A program made the position numbers and the translations under genes. The notes under the pieces are model-generated. The model was not told the origin of the DNA and did not search any database. It saw only the letters and a list, made by a program, of their open reading frames with translations. This document shows positions 43,858 to 57,535 of a stretch of DNA of 64,000 nt, piece by piece (position 1 is the stretch's first letter; every line of letters begins with the position of its first letter). The DNA is from Roseateles asaccharophilus (GTDB lineage: Bacteria; Pseudomonadota; Gammaproteobacteria; Burkholderiales; Burkholderiaceae_C): contig NZ_SNXE01000005.1 in assembly GCF_004362405.1 (NCBI RefSeq), positions 140,000-203,999 of the forward strand. Direction: 5' to 3'.

Positions 43858-44456
43858 TGAGCAGCACGCCGGTGGGCCTCAAGCTCACCCTCGTCGCCAT
43901 GCCCGGCGGTGGCAAGTCCACCGTCGGCCGCCATCTGGCGCGGCAGCTCGGTGTGGACTGCCTGGACTCGGACAGCGAGATCGAGAAGCGGATCGGCATG
44001 CCGATCCGCGAGTTTTTTGAGCGCGAGGGCGAGGACGCGTTTCGCGACATCGAGAGCGAGGTCATCGCTGAGCTGCTGGCGCGCGAGCAGGACATGGTGC
44101 TGGCCACAGGCGGCGGCGCGGTGCTGCGTGAGGTCAATCGCGAGGCCATGAAGGCGCGCTCCACCGTTTTCTACCTGCGCTCCTCACCCGAGGAGTTGTT
44201 CCGCCGCCTGCGCCATGACACGCAGCGACCACTGCTGCAGGTGCGAGATCCACTCAAGAAGCTGCGTGAGCTCTATGCGCAGCGCGACCCGCTCTACCGC
44301 CGCACCGCACACTATGTGCTCGAGACGGGGCGCCCCTCGGTCCATGCTCTGTGCAATATGGTGCTGATGCAGCTGGAGTTGGCCGGTCTGCTCAGCCCGG
44401 ACAAGGTGGCCGCCACGGTGGGGGCCGAGCCTCAGCCGCGTACACTCGGGGCATGA
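43857..44456 (+). CDS. aroK: shikimate kinase
   Basis: Phosphorylates shikimate with ATP at step 5 of chorismate synthesis. The 199-residue protein has a P-loop in [16 protein letters not shown] (A in the first position instead of the usual G), [19 protein letters not shown] and [11 protein letters not shown] for shikimate binding, and the lid R in TQRPLLQV. The start overlaps the lipoprotein stop by 1 bp and the stop overlaps aroB by 3 bp, so it is tightly coupled on both sides. Confidence 0.95.
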   Translation: MSSTPVGLKLTLVAMPGGGKSTVGRHLARQLGVDCLDSDSEIEKRIGMPIREFFEREGEDAFRDIESEVIAELLAREQDMVLATGGGAVLREVNREAMKARSTVFYLRSSPEELFRRLRHDTQRPLLQVRDPLKKLRELYAQRDPLYRRTAHYVLETGRPSVHALCNMVLMQLELAGLLSPDKVAATVGAEPQPRTLGA

Positions 44457-45574
44457 GCAGCGCCGTTGCCGCCCCGGCATCCCATTCCGTCCCGGCCATC
44501 CGGGTTCCCATCGCGCTCGAGGAGCGCAGCTACGACATCCTGATTGGCTCCACCTTGCTGGACGATGCCGCCAGCTGGCAAGACCTGCCCCGCGCCGCGG
44601 CCGCCCTGATCGTCAGCAACGAGACCGTCGCCCCCCTTTATCTGGAGCGCCTGCGCCAGCGTCTGGCTTCGCAGTACGCCCGGGTGGACAGCGTCATCCT
44701 GCCCGACGGCGAGCAGCACAAGGACTGGGACTCTCTCAACCGCATCGTGGACCATCTGCTGGCCCGGGCCGCGGATCGCAAGACTGTGCTCTTTGCCCTG
44801 GGCGGCGGTGTGATCGGCGATATGACGGGTTTTGCGGCGGCCATCTATATGCGCGGCGTGCCCTTTGTGCAGGTGCCCACCACCTTGCTGGCCCAGGTGG
44901 ATTCCTCGGTGGGCGGCAAGACCGCGATCAACCATCCGCGCGGCAAGAACATGATCGGGGCCTTCTACCAGCCGGCCCGCGTGATTGCCGATATGGACAC
45001 CCTGGACACCCTGCCGCCGCGCGAGCTGGTCGCGGGCCTGGCCGAGGTGATCAAGTACGGCCCCATCGCCGATGCGGCCTTCCTGGACTGGATCGAGACC
45101 AATCTCGACGCCCTGCTGGCCCGCGACAAGTCGGCCCTGGCCCATGCTGTCAAGCGCAGCTGCGAGATCAAGGCCTGGGTGGTGGGGCAGGACGAGCGCG
45201 AGACCGGGCTGCGCGCCATTCTGAACTTCGGCCACACCTTCGGCCACGCCATCGAGACCGGCCTGGGCTATGGCGAGTGGCTGCACGGCGAAGCGGTCGG
45301 CTGTGGCATGGTGCTGGCCAGCGATCTTTCGGTGCGCCTGGGCCTGATGCCGCCCGAGTTCCTCACCCGCATGCGTGGCCTCATTCAGCGCGCCGGCCTG
45401 CCGGTCCGGGCGCCGCGCCTGGGCGTGGAGCGCTATCTGGAGCTGATGCGGGTGGACAAGAAGAACGAGGGCGGTGAGATCCGCTTTGTCGTGATCGAGG
45501 CCCTGGGCCGGGCCGGCATGCGGGGCGCGCCCGATACCCTGGTGGCCGAAGTCCTGAACGCCCACTGCGACTGA
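44453..45574 (+). CDS. aroB: 3-dehydroquinate synthase
   Basis: Converts DAHP to 3-dehydroquinate with NAD+ and a divalent metal. The 373-residue protein has [36 protein letters not shown] and the metal ligands in [18 protein letters not shown] and LHGEAV. The start at 44453 forms an ATGA overlap with aroK; the preceding frame extension lies inside aroK. dgt follows after 19 bp. Confidence 0.96.
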   Translation: MSSAVAAPASHSVPAIRVPIALEERSYDILIGSTLLDDAASWQDLPRAAAALIVSNETVAPLYLERLRQRLASQYARVDSVILPDGEQHKDWDSLNRIVDHLLARAADRKTVLFALGGGVIGDMTGFAAAIYMRGVPFVQVPTTLLAQVDSSVGGKTAINHPRGKNMIGAFYQPARVIADMDTLDTLPPRELVAGLAEVIKYGPIADAAFLDWIETNLDALLARDKSALAHAVKRSCEIKAWVVGQDERETGLRAILNFGHTFGHAIETGLGYGEWLHGEAVGCGMVLASDLSVRLGLMPPEFLTRMRGLIQRAGLPVRAPRLGVERYLELMRVDKKNEGGEIRFVVIEALGRAGMRGAPDTLVAEVLNAHCD

Positions 45575-45593
45575 AGAAAGTCCGACGCTCACG

Positions 45594-46727
45594 ATGCCGC
45601 TCGCCCGCTACGCCTGTGACCCTTCTCGCAGCCGTGGCCGGCGTTTCCCCGAGCCGGCCGCGCCCACCCGCAGCGAGTACCAGCGCGACCGGGATCGCAT
45701 CGTGCACAGCACGGCCTTCCGGCGTCTGGTCTACAAGACCCAGGTCTTCCTCAACCACGAAGGCGATCTTTTCCGCACCCGGCTGACGCACTCCCTGGAG
45801 GTGGCGCAGCTGGGCCGCTCCATCGGCCGCAGCCTGGGCCTGGACGAGGATCTGATCGAGACCATCGCCCTGGCCCATGATCTGGGTCACACGCCCTTTG
45901 GCCATGCGGGCCAGGATGTGCTGGACGACTGCATGAAGGCCCACGGCGGCTTTGAACACAATCTGCAGAGCTTGCGCGTGGTGGACCAGCTGGAGCAGCG
46001 CTACCCGGCCTATGACGGGCTCAATCTCACGTTTGAGAGCCGCGAGGGCATTCTGAAGCACTGCAGCCGTCGCAATGCCGAGTTGCTGGAAGCGGCGGAG
46101 CCCGATGGCGTGGCGGCCCGTTTTCTGCGCGGCGAGCAGCCCGGCCTGGAGGCCCAGCTCAGCAATCTGGCCGACGAGGTGGCCTATAACGCGCATGACA
46201 TCGACGACGGCGTGCGCTCCGGACTGCTGAGTCTGGAGCAGCTGGAAGCGGCCGTACCCCTGGTGCAGCGCTATCTGCGCGAGGCCCTGGCCGAATTTCC
46301 CAGCTTGACGGGCAAGCGCCTGCTGTTTGAGACCATACGCCGCATGCTCTCGGCCCAGGTCTACGACATCATCGATGCCAGCCGGGCCGAGCTTGACGCG
46401 GCGGCGCCGGCCGATGTGCAGGCCGTGCGCCGGGCGGGGCGACCCTTGCTGCGCTTCTCGACCGAGATGCGTCGCGGCAGCAGCGAGCTCAAGCGCTTTC
46501 TCTTTGCCAGCCTCTACCGCCACCCCCAGGTGCAGGAGAAGCGGGCGAGGGCGGAGCAGGTGCTGCGCGAGCTCTTTGCCATCTATCTGGGCGACCCGTC
46601 CCAACTGCCGGCCGACCATGCCGGCCAGGCTGATCTGCCGCGCGCCTGTGCCGACTATATCGCCGGCATGACGGATCGCTTCGCGCTCAAGGAACACCAG
46701 CGCCTGACGGGCCAGCAGCTGTTCTGA
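45594..46727 (+). CDS. dgt: deoxyguanosinetriphosphate triphosphohydrolase-like protein
   Basis: HD-domain dNTP triphosphohydrolase (dNTP to deoxynucleoside plus PPPi). The 377-residue protein has HSTAFRRLVYKTQVF, the HD motif RTRLTHSLEVAQLGRSIG and LAHDLGHTPFGHAGQ. It lacks the length of E. coli Dgt, so it belongs to the shorter Dgt type 2 subfamily. Position after aroB is conserved in Burkholderiales. It is the last gene before the transposase element. Confidence 0.94.
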   Translation: MPLARYACDPSRSRGRRFPEPAAPTRSEYQRDRDRIVHSTAFRRLVYKTQVFLNHEGDLFRTRLTHSLEVAQLGRSIGRSLGLDEDLIETIALAHDLGHTPFGHAGQDVLDDCMKAHGGFEHNLQSLRVVDQLEQRYPAYDGLNLTFESREGILKHCSRRNAELLEAAEPDGVAARFLRGEQPGLEAQLSNLADEVAYNAHDIDDGVRSGLLSLEQLEAAVPLVQRYLREALAEFPSLTGKRLLFETIRRMLSAQVYDIIDASRAELDAAAPADVQAVRRAGRPLLRFSTEMRRGSSELKRFLFASLYRHPQVQEKRARAEQVLRELFAIYLGDPSQLPADHAGQADLPRACADYIAGMTDRFALKEHQRLTGQQLF

Positions 46728-46766
46728 GGGGAGGCGCTCGCCGCCCGCCTTGAGGCTTGTGTAGAT

Positions 46767-46779
46767 AATGGGGTCAGAT
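46767..46779 (+). repeat. left REP-like inverted repeat
   Basis: AATGGGGTCAGAT, 17 bp before the transposase ATG. It is an exact reverse complement of the right repeat. Confidence 0.65.
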
Positions 46780-46796
46780 TGATTTTCTGAACTGCC

Positions 46797-47486
46797 ATGG
46801 CCCGCCTGCCTCGCCTTGTTGTTCCCGGTCTGCCGCACCATCTGATCCAGCGGGGGCACAACCGCCAGCCCATCGTGCTGGACGACGAGGACCGGCGCCA
46901 GTTCCTGGCCCTGCTGCGCGAAGCCGCCATCAACCAGCGCGTGGCCCTGCATGCCTATGTGTTGATGGACAACCATTTGCACCTGCTGGCCACGCCCGAA
47001 ACGCCCGAGGGCCTGAGCCGCATGATGCAGTCCCTGGGGCGGCGCTATGTGGCCGCCTTCAATCAGCGCCATGGCCGCAGCGGCACGCTCTGGGAAGGGC
47101 GCTTTCGCGCCGCGCCCCTGGAGGCCGAGCGGCATCTGCTGGCCTGCATGCGCTATATCGAACTCAATCCCCAGCGCGCCGGCTGGCTGATGGAGCCTGG
47201 CAGCTATGCCTGGTCCAGCGGTCCCCATCATCTGGGGCACCGACGCGACCCGCTGATCACCGAGCATCCGCTGTTCTGGGCTTCGGGCAACACCCCCTTC
47301 GAGCGCGAAGCCGCCTGGCGGGCCTGGCTGGAGCAGGGGGTGAGCCCCGAGGAGCAGCGGGCACTCGGCGATTCTGCGCTCAAGGGCTGGCCCCTGGGGT
47401 CGGCAGGCTTCTTGCAAGCCTTGGCTGAAGGCTCGGAGCGCCCGGTGGCACCGCGCCAGCGCGGCCGTCCCCGCAAGCAGGTTTGA
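46797..47486 (+). CDS. REP-associated tyrosine transposase (Y1, IS200-like)
   Basis: HUH single-strand transposase of the RAYT group. The 229-residue protein has the N-terminal RLVVPGLPHHLIQRGHNRQ, the His-hydrophobic-His motif in VLMDNHLHLLATP and the catalytic Tyr in RYIELNPQRAG (or the nearby GRRYVAAF). WEGRFRA and the basic tail RQRGRPRKQV are also typical. RAYTs are domesticated or semi-mobile enzymes that process REP palindromes, and REP-like sequences flank this copy. The reading frame is intact. Confidence 0.9.
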   Translation: MARLPRLVVPGLPHHLIQRGHNRQPIVLDDEDRRQFLALLREAAINQRVALHAYVLMDNHLHLLATPETPEGLSRMMQSLGRRYVAAFNQRHGRSGTLWEGRFRAAPLEAERHLLACMRYIELNPQRAGWLMEPGSYAWSSGPHHLGHRRDPLITEHPLFWASGNTPFEREAAWRAWLEQGVSPEEQRALGDSALKGWPLGSAGFLQALAEGSERPVAPRQRGRPRKQV

Positions 47487-47492
47487 CTGTGT

Positions 47493-47507
47493 CCCCATTT
47501 AATGGGG
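47493..47507. repeat. inner REP-like palindrome
   Basis: CCCCATT-T-AATGGGG, starting 6 bp after the transposase stop. It contains the same AATGGGG core as both terminal repeats. A hairpin here may end the transposase transcript. Confidence 0.6.
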
Positions 47508-47536
47508 TCGCCTTGTTGTCCTCTCGCTATTTGATG

Positions 47537-47549
47537 ATCTGACCCCATT
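47537..47549 (-). repeat. right REP-like inverted repeat
   Basis: ATCTGACCCCATT, the reverse complement of 46767-46779. It is 81 bp before the gltB start. Confidence 0.65.
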
Positions 47550-47630
47550 TATTAGAACTTGATGCACGGAATGCATCGATCTATGCTGGCGGCATTGCTG
47601 TATTGCCAGACCGTAGATTGGAGAAACGCC

Positions 47631-52385
<4,755 letters not shown>

Positions 52386-52411
52386 AGCTGTAGAAGGTAG
52401 AGAGAAGCATC

Positions 52412-53887
52412 ATGGGAAAAGTCACCGGCTTCATGGAGTTCGAGCGTCTGGACGAGGGCTATGAGCCCGTCGAGAAGCGCGTCAAGAACTACAAGGAATT
52501 CGTCATCGGCCTGAACACCGAGCAGGCCAAGCAGCAGGGCGCGCGTTGCATGGACTGCGGCACGCCCTTCTGCAACAACGGCTGCCCGGTCAACAACATC
52601 ATTCCGGACTTCAACGACCTGGTGTATCGCGGTCGTGCCGAGGACTGGAAGGCCGCCATCGCGGTGCTGCACAGCACCAACAACTTCCCCGAGTTCACTG
52701 GCCGCATCTGCCCCGCCCCCTGCGAGGCGGCCTGCACGCTGAACGTCAATGACGATGCGGTGGGCATCAAGTCCATAGAGCACGCCATCATCGACCGCGC
52801 CTGGGAAGAGGGCTGGGTCACGCCGAGACCGGCCAAGCTCAAGACCGGCAAGACCGTGGCCGTGGTCGGCTCCGGCCCGGCCGGCCTGGCGGCGGCCCAG
52901 CAGCTGGCGCGTGCCGGCCATGCGGTGACGGTGTTCGAGAAGAACGACCGTGTGGGCGGCCTGCTGCGCTATGGCATTCCCGACTTCAAGATGGAGAAGT
53001 CGCACATCGACCGCCGCGTGACGCAGATGGAGGCCGAGGGCGTGGTCTTCCGTACCGGCGTGCTGGTCGCTGACCTGGGCGAGGGCAGCAAGGTCACCAA
53101 CTGGGCCAAGGAAAGCATCAGCCCCGAGGAGCTCAAGAGCCAGTTCGACGCCGTGCTGCTGGCTGGTGGCGCTGAAGCCAGTCGCGATCTGCCCGTGCCG
53201 GGCCGCGATCTGCAGGGCATTCACTTCGCCATGGAGTTCCTGCCGCAGCAGAACAAGGTCAATGCCGGCGACAAGCTCAAGGGCCAGATCCGCGCGGACG
53301 GCAAGCATGTGATCGTGATCGGCGGCGGCGATACCGGCAGCGACTGCGTGGGCACCAGCAACCGCCACGGCGCCAAGAGCGTGACCCAGTTCGAGCTGAT
53401 GCCCCAGCCGCCGGAAGTTGAAGACCGCCCCCTGACCTGGCCCTACTGGCCCATCAAGCTGCGCACTTCTTCTAGCCACGAGGAAGGCTGCGAGCGCGCC
53501 TTCGCCATCGCCACCAAGGAGTTCCTGGGTGAGAAGGGCAAGCTCACCGGCGTCAAGACCGTCAAGGTCGAGTGGAGTGGCGGCAAGATGACCGAGGTGC
53601 CCGGCTCCGAGCAGGTGCTCAAGGCCGACCTGGTCTTCCTGGCCATGGGTTTTGTCAGCCCGGTCGCCACCATCCTGGACGCCTTTGGTGTGGCCAAGGA
53701 CGCCCGCGGCAATGCCAAGGCCACGACCGACTTCACCGGCGGCTACGCCACCAACGTGCCCAAGGTCTTTGCCGCCGGCGATATGCGCCGCGGCCAGAGC
53801 CTGGTGGTCTGGGCCATCCGCGAGGGCCGTCAGGCCGCCCGCGCGGTGGACGAGTTCCTGATGGGCGCGAGCGAGTTGCCACGCTGA
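52412..53887 (+). CDS. gltD: glutamate synthase (NADPH) small subunit
   Basis: Supplies electrons from NADPH to GltB. The 491-residue protein has N-terminal 4Fe-4S cysteines in [17 protein letters not shown] and [10 protein letters not shown]. The FAD motif is [16 protein letters not shown] and the NADPH motif [13 protein letters not shown]. The C-terminal [17 protein letters not shown] is conserved. AGAGA precedes the ATG. A terminator follows. Confidence 0.97.
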   Translation: MGKVTGFMEFERLDEGYEPVEKRVKNYKEFVIGLNTEQAKQQGARCMDCGTPFCNNGCPVNNIIPDFNDLVYRGRAEDWKAAIAVLHSTNNFPEFTGRICPAPCEAACTLNVNDDAVGIKSIEHAIIDRAWEEGWVTPRPAKLKTGKTVAVVGSGPAGLAAAQQLARAGHAVTVFEKNDRVGGLLRYGIPDFKMEKSHIDRRVTQMEAEGVVFRTGVLVADLGEGSKVTNWAKESISPEELKSQFDAVLLAGGAEASRDLPVPGRDLQGIHFAMEFLPQQNKVNAGDKLKGQIRADGKHVIVIGGGDTGSDCVGTSNRHGAKSVTQFELMPQPPEVEDRPLTWPYWPIKLRTSSSHEEGCERAFAIATKEFLGEKGKLTGVKTVKVEWSGGKMTEVPGSEQVLKADLVFLAMGFVSPVATILDAFGVAKDARGNAKATTDFTGGYATNVPKVFAAGDMRRGQSLVVWAIREGRQAARAVDEFLMGASELPR

Positions 53888-53941
53888 CATCGGGCCCAGC
53901 TGGGTCTTTCGAGCTACAGCGCCGGCCGTGCCGGCGTGCCC

Positions 53942-53966
53942 AAGCCACCTGCGGGTGGCTTTTCTC
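53942..53966 (+). terminator. Rho-independent terminator after gltD
   Basis: AAGCCACC/GGTGGCTT stem (53942-53949 and 53954-53961) with a TGCG loop, then TTCTC. It separates gltBD from the pilin cluster. The remaining bases up to about 54146 hold no gene that I can support. Confidence 0.8.
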
Positions 53967-54170
53967 ATTGCGACGCCGCCCCGGAGCTCTGTAGCAGGCG
54001 CTTACGGGTGCGCTTCCGTTCGTCGCCCGCACCGACGCGCCCGTCGGCAGGGGGCTGTGAAGTGAGCAATATGCACGCTATCTTGCGGTGGCGATGTCGA
54101 CAATGAAGCCCAAACAGGTTCGGTGGCCCCCCATATCGCAGCAGCCATGAACCGCCAACCGGTGCACTTT

Positions 54171-54641
54171 ATGTCTCAAGCTCAGCGTCTCTCTTCCTCG
54201 ACGGCCCGCGGTTTCACCTTGGTGGAGCTCATGATTGTGGTGGCCATCGTGGGGATTCTTGCGGCCGTAGCCTTGCCGGCCTATACGGACTATGTGCGTC
54301 GTGGCGCCCTGCCCGAAGGCATGTCCCAGCTGGCGGATTACCGAGTCAAGATGGAGCAGTACTACCAAGATAACCGCAGCTACGGCGCGGCGGCCTGCGC
54401 GGACACTGGCGCCGCACCCAGCTGGAAGAACTTCAGCCCCAATGGCGCCAAGAACTTCAGCTACGGCTGCGCCATCTCGGACAACGGTCAGGGTTTCCTG
54501 ATCACGGCCACGGGCAAGACCGGCACCTCGGCGGCCGGGCATGTCTACACCGTCAATCATGCCAACCAGCAGGCCACCACCAGCTTCAAGGGTGGCTCCG
54601 TCACCAAGAGCTGCTGGCTGGTGCGCGGCAACGAGTGCTGA
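54171..54641 (+). CDS. pilE: type IV pilin PilE-like
   Basis: Pilin of 156 residues with the leader [14 protein letters not shown], cleavage before [20 protein letters not shown] with Glu+5, and the [12 protein letters not shown] turn of type IVa pilins. A C-terminal disulfide pair (SCWL...NEC) and an inner pair (ACADT, YGCAIS) are visible. An ATG at 54147 would lengthen the leader by 8 residues; no clear Shine-Dalgarno sequence decides. It heads the minor pilin cluster, so it may be the minor pilin PilE rather than the major fibre subunit. Confidence 0.88.
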   Translation: MSQAQRLSSSTARGFTLVELMIVVAIVGILAAVALPAYTDYVRRGALPEGMSQLADYRVKMEQYYQDNRSYGAAACADTGAAPSWKNFSPNGAKNFSYGCAISDNGQGFLITATGKTGTSAAGHVYTVNHANQQATTSFKGGSVTKSCWLVRGNEC

Positions 54642-54642
54642 C

Positions 54643-55287
54643 ATGTTTGATCCGGCCTGCCTTGCCAACCCGCCGCGGCGCGGTGCTGCGAAGCGCCCGA
54701 TCGAGCGTGGCGTCACCCTCATCGAGCTGGTGGTTGTGATGGTGCTGCTGGGGGCCATGGCGGCCATGGCCATGCCCAATGTCATGGTCTGGATTCGCAA
54801 TACCGAAATCCGCAATGTGGCGACCTCTCTCCAGACCGGCTTGCAGCGGGCCCGTGCCGAGGCCATGCGGCGCAATGAGCTGGTGCGCTTTACCTTGGTC
54901 GATCTGGGCTCATCTCCGGTGATGAGCGACGCCTGCGGCGACAGTGCCAACGGCACGTCCTGGGTGGTCAGCCTCGACGATCCTGATGGCAAGTGCGGCA
55001 AAGCCATCTCGGACACGGTGGATCCTCGCATCCTGGATCGGCATGTGACCACCGCCAGCCCGGGCGTTCGCGTGCGCGGCACCAGTGCCGCTGCGGTGGC
55101 GGCGGATGAGGTGGTCTTCAATGGCTTTGGGCGCGTGGTCGGGGCAGGTGCCTTGACCGTGATTGATGTGGACAACGAGACCGCAGGGGATGACTACCGT
55201 GCCCTGCGCATCATGCTTGGTCCGGGTGGCACGATGCGAATGTGCGAGCCCAAGGTCAGCAGCAAGACCGATCCTCGCGTCTGCTGA
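54643..55287 (+). CDS. fimT: type IV pilus minor pilin FimT/GspH-like
   Basis: Minor pilin of 214 residues. The 24-residue leader ends ERG before VTLIELVVVMVLLGAMAA, with Glu+5. The GspH/FimT C-terminal domain contains NVATSLQTGLQRARAEAMRR and VVFNGFGRV. In other bacteria FimT/FimU starts the minor-pilin tip complex, and FimT binds DNA during uptake in some competent species. The start at 54643 is 1 bp after the pilE stop. Confidence 0.87.
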   Translation: MFDPACLANPPRRGAAKRPIERGVTLIELVVVMVLLGAMAAMAMPNVMVWIRNTEIRNVATSLQTGLQRARAEAMRRNELVRFTLVDLGSSPVMSDACGDSANGTSWVVSLDDPDGKCGKAISDTVDPRILDRHVTTASPGVRVRGTSAAAVAADEVVFNGFGRVVGAGALTVIDVDNETAGDDYRALRIMLGPGGTMRMCEPKVSSKTDPRVC

Positions 55288-55312
55288 CGCGTGCTAGCAG
55301 AAGGTGGAAGTC

Positions 55313-55720
55313 GTGAAGAACAAGACCAGCATTGCAGGCAGATCGGCGCGAGGCTTTGCCATGTTCGAGGCCCTGATTGCGCTGCTGATCTGCGCCATGG
55401 GCATTCTGGGTGTGGTGGGCCTGCAGGGCTCCATGACGCGGGCCCAGACGGCCTCTACCTTTCGTGCCGAAGCGTCCTTTCTGGCCCAGCAGCTCATCGG
55501 CGAGATGTGGGGTGATATGAACAATCTGGCCACCTACAACACCGCCAGCTGTGGCGCCCGCTGCAAGGCCTGGACGGATCGTGTGGCCGCACGGCTGCCC
55601 AAGGGACAGGCCACGGTGGTGGTCACCGCACCCCGCAATGTGTCCATACAGATCCGTTGGACGGCGCCGGGCGAGGGCACCAGCAACTACAGCACGGTCA
55701 CCGCCGTGGGAGCACCCTGA
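55313..55720 (+). CDS. pilV: type IV pilus minor pilin PilV
   Basis: Minor pilin of 135 residues. I chose GTG 55313, six bases after AAGGTGG; GTG 55304 lies inside that site. The leader MKNKTSIAGRSARG precedes FAMFEALIALLICAMGILGV, with Phe+1 and Glu+5. The LIALLI...GVVGLQ region is the PilV signature. A short Cys pair (SCGARC) follows. It is cotranscribed with pilW after 2 bp. Confidence 0.87.
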   Translation: MKNKTSIAGRSARGFAMFEALIALLICAMGILGVVGLQGSMTRAQTASTFRAEASFLAQQLIGEMWGDMNNLATYNTASCGARCKAWTDRVAARLPKGQATVVVTAPRNVSIQIRWTAPGEGTSNYSTVTAVGAP

Positions 55721-55722
55721 GC

Positions 55723-56862
55723 ATGGCCCGCATCCACAAGACAGACGCAGCGCGGGCCCCGGCCCGGCGGCTTGCGCGCGGCGTGACGCTGATCGAGCTG
55801 ATGATCGGCCTGTTGCTGGGCATGGTGGTGGTGCTGGTCGTGGCTCAAGTGCTCTCGTTCGCCGAGGGCCAGCGCCGCGCCACGACCGGAGGCTCCGACG
55901 CCCAGGTGAATGGCGCCCTGGCGCTCTACACCCTGCAGCGTGAGATCCAGATGGCCGGCTACGGCCTCATCAGTGATCGGGTCGTGCTCGGCTGCCCGAT
56001 ACGGGCTCAGCACACCGCCACCGGCCTGCAGAACTGGGTCCTGGCGCCGGTGATCATCACCGACGGTGCGAACGGTGCGCCGGACACCATCACCGTGATG
56101 AGTGCCGACCGCGACGCCAGCAGCACCAACACCACCTTTTACACCGTGCCCATGCAGGTGTCCCTGGACCACACACCCGCGTCCACCTTTTTTACCGTGC
56201 GCTCCGCCTTGGGCGTGCAGGCTGGCGATATGGTGATTGCGGTGCCCTTCAACACCGATTTCGATCCGGCCACCAACTGGTGCAGTGCCTACCGCGTTAC
56301 CGGCATTCAGAACACCAACCAGATCGTGCACGCCGCTGCCGATCCCTGGAACACGGTAGTCCTGGCGCCTGCAGGCGACTATCTGGCTGGCAGCCAACTC
56401 CTGAATGCCGGCAGCCTGCTGCGGCGCACTTTTGCGCTGTCTGCGGACGGCCTGACGCTGCAGCAGAGCACGCTGCTGCTCAATAACGGCACCATGCAGA
56501 GCCAAGATCTGTTCCCGCAAATCGTCAACCTCCAGGCCTTCTATGGCCGGGATACCAATGGCGACGGCGTGGTGGATAAATATGACAACACCACGCCTGC
56601 CAACAACGCGGCTTGGCGCCAGGTGCTCGCGGTACGGCTGGCTCTGGTGGCGCGCAGCGCGGCCTACCAAAAGGAAGAGGTAACGAAAGCGCAGCCGCTC
56701 TGGGATGTGGGCAGCGGCGTTGATGTCAACGGTTCCGCCGACTGCGGCACGAGCAAGTGCATCACGCTCAAGATTGACGGCGTCGCCGACTGGAAGCATT
56801 ACCGCTACGCGGTTTATGACGTGATCGTTCCCCTGCGCAACCGATTCTGGTGGAGCAACTGA
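55723..56862 (+). CDS. pilW: type IV pilus minor pilin PilW
   Basis: Minor pilin of 379 residues. The leader ends RRLARG before VTLIELMIGLLLGMVVVLVV, with Glu+5, and the body has GALALYTLQREIQMAGYGL, the PilW signature. The DTNGDGVVDKYD stretch (about 285-296) resembles an EF-like calcium loop. The start at 55723 follows the pilV stop by 2 bp; pilX begins 1 bp after its end. Confidence 0.9.
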   Translation: MARIHKTDAARAPARRLARGVTLIELMIGLLLGMVVVLVVAQVLSFAEGQRRATTGGSDAQVNGALALYTLQREIQMAGYGLISDRVVLGCPIRAQHTATGLQNWVLAPVIITDGANGAPDTITVMSADRDASSTNTTFYTVPMQVSLDHTPASTFFTVRSALGVQAGDMVIAVPFNTDFDPATNWCSAYRVTGIQNTNQIVHAAADPWNTVVLAPAGDYLAGSQLLNAGSLLRRTFALSADGLTLQQSTLLLNNGTMQSQDLFPQIVNLQAFYGRDTNGDGVVDKYDNTTPANNAAWRQVLAVRLALVARSAAYQKEEVTKAQPLWDVGSGVDVNGSADCGTSKCITLKIDGVADWKHYRYAVYDVIVPLRNRFWWSN

Positions 56863-56863
56863 G

Positions 56864-57505
56864 ATGGCAGGCATGGCATTGACTCGACGCAGTTCCCGTC
56901 GGCAGCGCGGCTTGTCCCTGCTGTTCGCCCTCATGGCCATGGTGGTGATCGCGCTGGCCTCGGTGGCCCTGGTGCGCTCCGTCGACACCTCCAGCCTGGT
57001 CATTGGCAATCTAGGCTTCAAGCAGGATGCCACGGCCGCTTCTGGCCAGATGACGGAGCAGGCCTTGGTGTGGCTGCAGAACAATGCCGGCCCTACCCTG
57101 CAGCAGAACATGGCCAATGTGGGTTACTACGCGGCCAGCATGGACGCGGTTGACCTCACCGGCGCCAATCGCGCCAACGCAGCGCGGGCCCAGGTCCTGT
57201 GGAATGGGGGCAACTGCCCCGCCGGGAGCACTTGTCTGCAGGCCTCGCCCGTGCAGACGTTTGGTGGCAACCAAGCCCGCTACATCATCACCCGCTTATG
57301 TGCCACGGCAGGCAGTCCGGCGGCAGTGAACTGTGCGGTACCGCCGGGCTCGGCCGCCATGCCGGGTGGGAATCGCGGTGCGGCGGACTACAACAATCAG
57401 ACGATGCAGTTGCTGGTCAATAACAGCGTCTATTACCGGGTGGTAGTTCGGGTTCAGGGGCCGCGCGGTACTGTGGCCTTTACCGAGACCATTGTTCAGC
57501 TCTGA
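56864..57505 (+). CDS. pilX: type IV pilus minor pilin PilX
   Basis: Minor pilin of 213 residues with RRQRG, then LSLLFALMAMVVIALASVAL. Glu+5 is absent, as is usual for the PilX N-terminal family. A conserved NLGFKQDA..ASGQMTEQAL segment follows the helix. Cysteines in GNCPAGSTC and RLCAT...NCAV may form disulfides. It lies 30 bp before pilY1. Confidence 0.87.
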   Translation: MAGMALTRRSSRRQRGLSLLFALMAMVVIALASVALVRSVDTSSLVIGNLGFKQDATAASGQMTEQALVWLQNNAGPTLQQNMANVGYYAASMDAVDLTGANRANAARAQVLWNGGNCPAGSTCLQASPVQTFGGNQARYIITRLCATAGSPAAVNCAVPPGSAAMPGGNRGAADYNNQTMQLLVNNSVYYRVVVRVQGPRGTVAFTETIVQL

Positions 57506-57535
57506 CGAGGCTCGAGACCCGCTAGGAGAAAGATC

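Larger units (their letters stand above)
46767..47549 (+). mobile_element. RAYT element with REP-like terminal inverted repeats
   Basis: A 783-bp unit is bounded by the 13-bp inverted repeats AATGGGGTCAGAT (46767-46779) and ATCTGACCCCATT (47537-47549). A third copy of the core forms a palindrome just after the transposase stop. The unit contains a single Y1 transposase gene. It sits between dgt and gltB. I see no obvious target-site duplication. Confidence 0.6.

Noticed and set aside
47559-47630. N-terminal extension of gltB to the start near 47559
   Set aside because: ATG 47631 has a Shine-Dalgarno site and leaves a normal propeptide before the nucleophile Cys; the extension abuts the transposon repeat.
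56864-57505. Missing Glu+5 in PilX as a sign of a degraded gene
   Set aside because: The PilX N-terminal family normally lacks this residue, and the frame and neighbours are intact.
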